Shown in pieces: positions 61,089 to 64,000 of a stretch of 64,000 nucleotides of DNA. The translations under genes were made by a program, and so were the position numbers. The DNA is from Trebonia sp963737285 (GTDB lineage: Bacteria; Actinomycetota; Actinomycetes; Streptosporangiales; Streptosporangiaceae). Location of the stretch: assembly GCA_963737285.1 (NCBI GenBank), contig CAVTRT010000002.1, forward strand, positions 1,550,001-1,614,000. Direction: 5' to 3'. The notes under the pieces were generated by a model. That model was given only the letters and a program-made list of their open reading frames with translations. It was not told the DNA's origin and did not search any database. Numbering within the stretch: the first letter of the stretch is position 1; each line of letters begins with the position of its first letter.

Positions 61089-63653
61089 TTAGCGCAGGTC
61101 GCCGTTGGTCATGCCTGTCGGAGCGTCTGGGTAAGTGACCAAGCCGAGCTCCGCGCGGCTGGACAGCAGCGGGTGATTCGGCACGATGCGGACCGTGTAG
61201 CCGAACGGGCCGGGGCGGCCCAGTTCCACCAGGCCGGAGAACCGGGCCGCACCGCCGAAGTCGCCATCCACGCGAGACAGCAGCGCATGGGACGGGTCGG
61301 TAATCTCGTCGTCGTCCCCTGCCCGCCCGTAGACCACCTCGACCGCTACGTCGGAGGCGGACAGGCCGCCGAGCGTGGCGGTGACATGAACCTCAAGCGG
61401 GGCCCCAAGGGAGAGCTCGCGGCCTTCGGCCTCGACGTGCTCGATGTGCACCGACGGCCAGGCCGCCCGGACCCGCTGCTTCCACCCGGCCAGTTCCCGG
61501 ACCGCGGAAAGCCCGCCCGCCGACAGCGCACGCGACGACGCGGCGGCGGGGACGTACAGGTCCTTCACGTAGTCGCCGACCATGCGGTCCGCTTGCACCA
61601 GCGGTCCGAGGCCGCGGAACGTGTGCCGCACCATCTCCAGCCAGCCATGCGGGATGCCATCGGTGGGCCGGTCGTAAAACAGCGGGGCGACCGACTTGGT
61701 CAGTAGCTCATACAGCGCGGATGCTTCGAGCTCGTCGCGGCGAGAAGGGTCGGCGACGCCGTCCGCGGTCGGGATCTCCCACCCGTTCCCGCCGTCGTAC
61801 CACTCGTCCCACCAGCCGTCCCGGACGGAGAGGTTGAGACCGCCGTTGAGCGCCACCTTCATGCCTGAGGTGCCGCAGGCCTCGAGTGGCCGCAGTGGGT
61901 TGTTCAGCCAGATGTCGCAGCCCGCCACCAGGAAGGAGGCGAGCGCCATGTCGTAGTCCGGCAGGAACACGATGCGGCGGCGGACGGTCTCGGAGTCGGC
62001 GAACCGGACCATCTGCTGGATGAGCCGCTTGCCGCCCTCGTCGGCCGGATGCGCCTTGCCAGCGATGACGATCTGGATGGGCCGCTCGGGGTCAAGCAGC
62101 AACCCGGACAGCCGGGCGGGGTCGTTCAGCATGAGGGTCAGCCGCTTGTAGGACGGCACCCGGCGAGCGAACCCGATCGTGAGGATGTCCGGGTCAAGCA
62201 CGTCATCGATCCAGGTCAGCTCCGCCCCGGATGCTCCGCGCTGTCGCCACGACTCGCGCAGCCTGCGGCGGGTCTCAGTGATCAGCCGGGCCCGCAAGGC
62301 GCGGCGGATCGACCACAGCTCGCTGGCGTTAGCGTCCGCGGCTTCCTCCGGGCTGCCTAGCCCCGCGATCTGGGGGGCCACCCAGGTCGGGGCATGCACT
62401 CCGTTGGTAATCGAGCCGATCGGCACCTCGGCGACGTCGAAGCCGGGCCACAGGCCCGCGAACATCTCCCGGCTGACCTGGCCGTGCAGCAGGGAGACAC
62501 CATTGACGCGCTGCGAGAGCCGCATGCCCATCACGGCCATGTTGAACACGTCCGGGTCGCCACCGGGGTAGGTCTCCGCGCCGAACGCCAGTACCCGGTC
62601 AAGCGGCAGGTCCCCCGCCGCACCCGCGCCGAAGTACCGTTCGACGAGACCGCGGGGGAACCGGTCGATGCCGGCCGGGACCGGTGTGTGGGTGGTGAAA
62701 ACAGTGCCAGCCCGCGACATCTCGACGGCCTCGTCGAACGAAAGGCCAAAAGCCACGTACTCGCGGATGCGCTCAAGGCCAAGGAAGCCCGCGTGGCCCT
62801 CGTTGGTGTGGAACACCTCGGGCTCGGCGTGCCCGCTGATCGCGCAGAACGCGCGCACGGCGCGGACGCCGCCGATGCCGAGGAGGAGCTCCTGGCGGAG
62901 CCGGTGCTCGGTGCCGCCGCCGTATAGCCGGTCGGTGACCTCGTGCAGTTCGGGGTCGTTCTCCTCCATGTAGGAGTCGAGCATGAGCAGCGGCACGCGG
63001 CCGACCTGGGCGACCCAGACCTGCGCGGTGAGCACCTTCCCGTCGGCAAGGGCCACCGACACCTTGACCGCGTCGCCGTCGGGGGAACGCAGCAGCATCA
63101 GCGGCAGGCCGTTCGGGTCGTCGGCCGGGTAGCGCTCGGACTGCCAGCCGTCCGGCAGCAGCGACTGCGTGAAGTACCCGTGCCGGTACAGCAGGCCTAC
63201 TCCGATGATGGGCACGCCGAGGTCGCTGGCGGACTTGAGGTGGTCGCCGGCCAGGATGCCGAGTCCGCCGGAGTACTGGGGCAGCACCGCGGTGATGCCG
63301 TACTCGGGTGAGAAGTAAGCGATGGCGCTCGGCAGCCCGTCGGCCAGGCCTATCTCGCCCGACTGGTACCAGCGCGGCTCGGTCGTGTACGCCTGCAGGT
63401 CCTCAAGCACGGTGTGCAGTCGCCTGAGGAAGTCCTCGTTGACGGCGAGCTCCGCCAGAAGGCCCGGCCGCAGCGCGCTGAGCATCGCGACCGGGTCGCC
63501 CCCGGACGCAGCCCAGGCAACCGGGTCAATCGACGACAGCAGCTCCACCGTCGGCTGGTGCCAGGACCAGCGCAGGTTGAGCATCAGGTCATGCAGCGGC
63601 GCGAGCGGCTGCGGCAGCGTTACGCGGACGGTAAAACGTCGGATCGCTCTCAC
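61089..63653 (-). CDS. glgP: alpha-glucan (glycogen/maltodextrin) phosphorylase
   Basis: The protein has 854 aa. It belongs to the actinobacterial GlgP type (GT35): LNLRWSWHQPT near the N-terminus, SPEYGITAVLPQYSGGLGILAGDHLKSASD (in two parts), FHTNEGHAGFL, TTHTPVPAG, GSITNGVHAPTW and the PLP site ACGTSGMKVALNGGLNLS. A C-terminal domain (~720-854) is typical of this subgroup. It releases glucose 1-phosphate from glycogen-like glucans. It is divergent from glgE, the usual GlgE-pathway arrangement. Confidence 0.95.
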   Translation of the reverse strand: MRAIRRFTVRVTLPQPLAPLHDLMLNLRWSWHQPTVELLSSIDPVAWAASGGDPVAMLSALRPGLLAELAVNEDFLRRLHTVLEDLQAYTTEPRWYQSGEIGLADGLPSAIAYFSPEYGITAVLPQYSGGLGILAGDHLKSASDLGVPIIGVGLLYRHGYFTQSLLPDGWQSERYPADDPNGLPLMLLRSPDGDAVKVSVALADGKVLTAQVWVAQVGRVPLLMLDSYMEENDPELHEVTDRLYGGGTEHRLRQELLLGIGGVRAVRAFCAISGHAEPEVFHTNEGHAGFLGLERIREYVAFGLSFDEAVEMSRAGTVFTTHTPVPAGIDRFPRGLVERYFGAGAAGDLPLDRVLAFGAETYPGGDPDVFNMAVMGMRLSQRVNGVSLLHGQVSREMFAGLWPGFDVAEVPIGSITNGVHAPTWVAPQIAGLGSPEEAADANASELWSIRRALRARLITETRRRLRESWRQRGASGAELTWIDDVLDPDILTIGFARRVPSYKRLTLMLNDPARLSGLLLDPERPIQIVIAGKAHPADEGGKRLIQQMVRFADSETVRRRIVFLPDYDMALASFLVAGCDIWLNNPLRPLEACGTSGMKVALNGGLNLSVRDGWWDEWYDGGNGWEIPTADGVADPSRRDELEASALYELLTKSVAPLFYDRPTDGIPHGWLEMVRHTFRGLGPLVQADRMVGDYVKDLYVPAAASSRALSAGGLSAVRELAGWKQRVRAAWPSVHIEHVEAEGRELSLGAPLEVHVTATLGGLSASDVAVEVVYGRAGDDDEITDPSHALLSRVDGDFGGAARFSGLVELGRPGPFGYTVRIVPNHPLLSSRAELGLVTYPDAPTGMTNGDLR

Positions 63654-63789
63654 GTGGAGTCATCATAGGCCCCCACGTCGCGCCTAGGCGTCACATGACA
63701 ATAGCCAGGCGCGGGAACTTTGTGTAAAGGCCGCGTCAACGTCACGGGTCGGCATGAATTCTTGAAATCCGCGCGGGTACGGTTAGCGA

Positions 63790-64000
63790 GTGATCGGACG
63801 CATCCCCATTCTTGACATCGAGCCCGTTGTGGAGTGCGGGCGTCGCCCCGCCAAGGCTGTCGCGGGAGAGACCTTCGAAGTAAGCGCCACCGTCATCATC
63901 GAGGGGCACGGGACGCTCGGGTGCGGGGTGGTCCTGCGAGATCCGAAGGGCCAGCCCGGCCCGCTCACGCGCATGGATATGGTCGCCCCAGGCGCCGACC
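63790..64000 (+). CDS. glgE: alpha-1,4-glucan:maltose-1-phosphate maltosyltransferase, 5' part
   Basis: From the GTG at 63790 about 70 codons are visible and the gene runs off the window. VIGRIPILDIEPVVECGRRP, then AKAVAGETFEVSATV and VVLRDPKGQPGP, match the N-terminal domain N of GlgE. GlgE extends alpha-glucans from maltose 1-phosphate made from trehalose by TreS/Pep2. The ~135-nt gap to glgP holds both promoters. Confidence 0.92.
   Translation, partial: MIGRIPILDIEPVVECGRRPAKAVAGETFEVSATVIIEGHGTLGCGVVLRDPKGQPGPLTRMDMVAPGAD

Overview
The window is a high-GC actinobacterial chromosome segment. Most of it is conserved housekeeping synteny, transcribed mainly on the minus strand. Lineage markers include a CofC-type F420 gene, a SigE/anti-sigma pair beside an Rv1220c-like methyltransferase, a ~180 kDa-class NAD-glutamate dehydrogenase, GlgE/GlgP glucan metabolism, DUF2469, DUF3117 and a tmRNA whose tag starts ANT. 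It looks like an actinomycete near the Streptomyces/Streptosporangium lines, but the genus cannot be fixed from this sequence.

Layout. 1-1554: the end of an integrated element (XhoI/PaeR7I-type endonuclease, DUF2637 membrane protein, 51-aa protein) that cuts yifB/comM after about 60 codons. 1747-11544 (minus): rpsP-khpA-rimM-trmD-rplS-lepB-lepB-DUF2469, a GH65 phosphorylase/beta-phosphoglucomutase pair, and yraN; a decayed rnhB lies between lepB and DUF2469. 12236-17086 (plus): a branched-chain-amino-acid-type ABC importer. 17452-20653: an ATP-dependent DNA ligase converging on ffh. 20713-33631 (minus): glnD, glnB, ftsY, smc, a small coiled-coil gene, mutM, rnc, rpmF, DUF177, coaD, rsmD, followed by recG. 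36218-41829: rpmB, thiL, a stand-alone Lrp/AsnC domain, cofC, plsC, gpsA and a Cys/Met-metabolism PLP enzyme. 41887-43980: anti-sigma, ECF sigma and methyltransferase. 44105-51962: DUF3117, an 84-bp tandem repeat array, ssrA, a transpeptidase-like protein without its active site, smpB, ftsX, ftsE, a zinc-ribbon/TM mini-protein and prfB. 52179-60944: a lipoprotein, NAD-GDH, a 3-oxoacid CoA-transferase pair, and a phosphoesterase whose second half is replaced by 33-bp tandem repeats. 61089-64000: divergent glgP and glgE (partial).

How it works together. The ribosome and translation block (S16, L19, L28, L32, RimM, TrmD, RsmD, Rnc, RF2, tmRNA/SmpB), SRP targeting (Ffh/FtsY, two signal peptidases), nitrogen signalling (GlnB/GlnD, with NAD-GDH further away) and glucan/trehalose metabolism (GH65 phosphorylase, beta-PGM, GlgP, GlgE) dominate.

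Caution on quality. livG, ffh, glnD (twice), recG and gdh each carry a single-base indel, mostly in G/C runs. GH65, the ligase and DUF177 lack a plausible stop. Several of these genes are essential in relatives, so the source sequence probably contains homopolymer errors. The changes that do not look like such errors are the yifB interruption, the rnhB remnant, the truncated phosphoesterase, the RF2 SPF-to-SKY change and the dead transpeptidase site.
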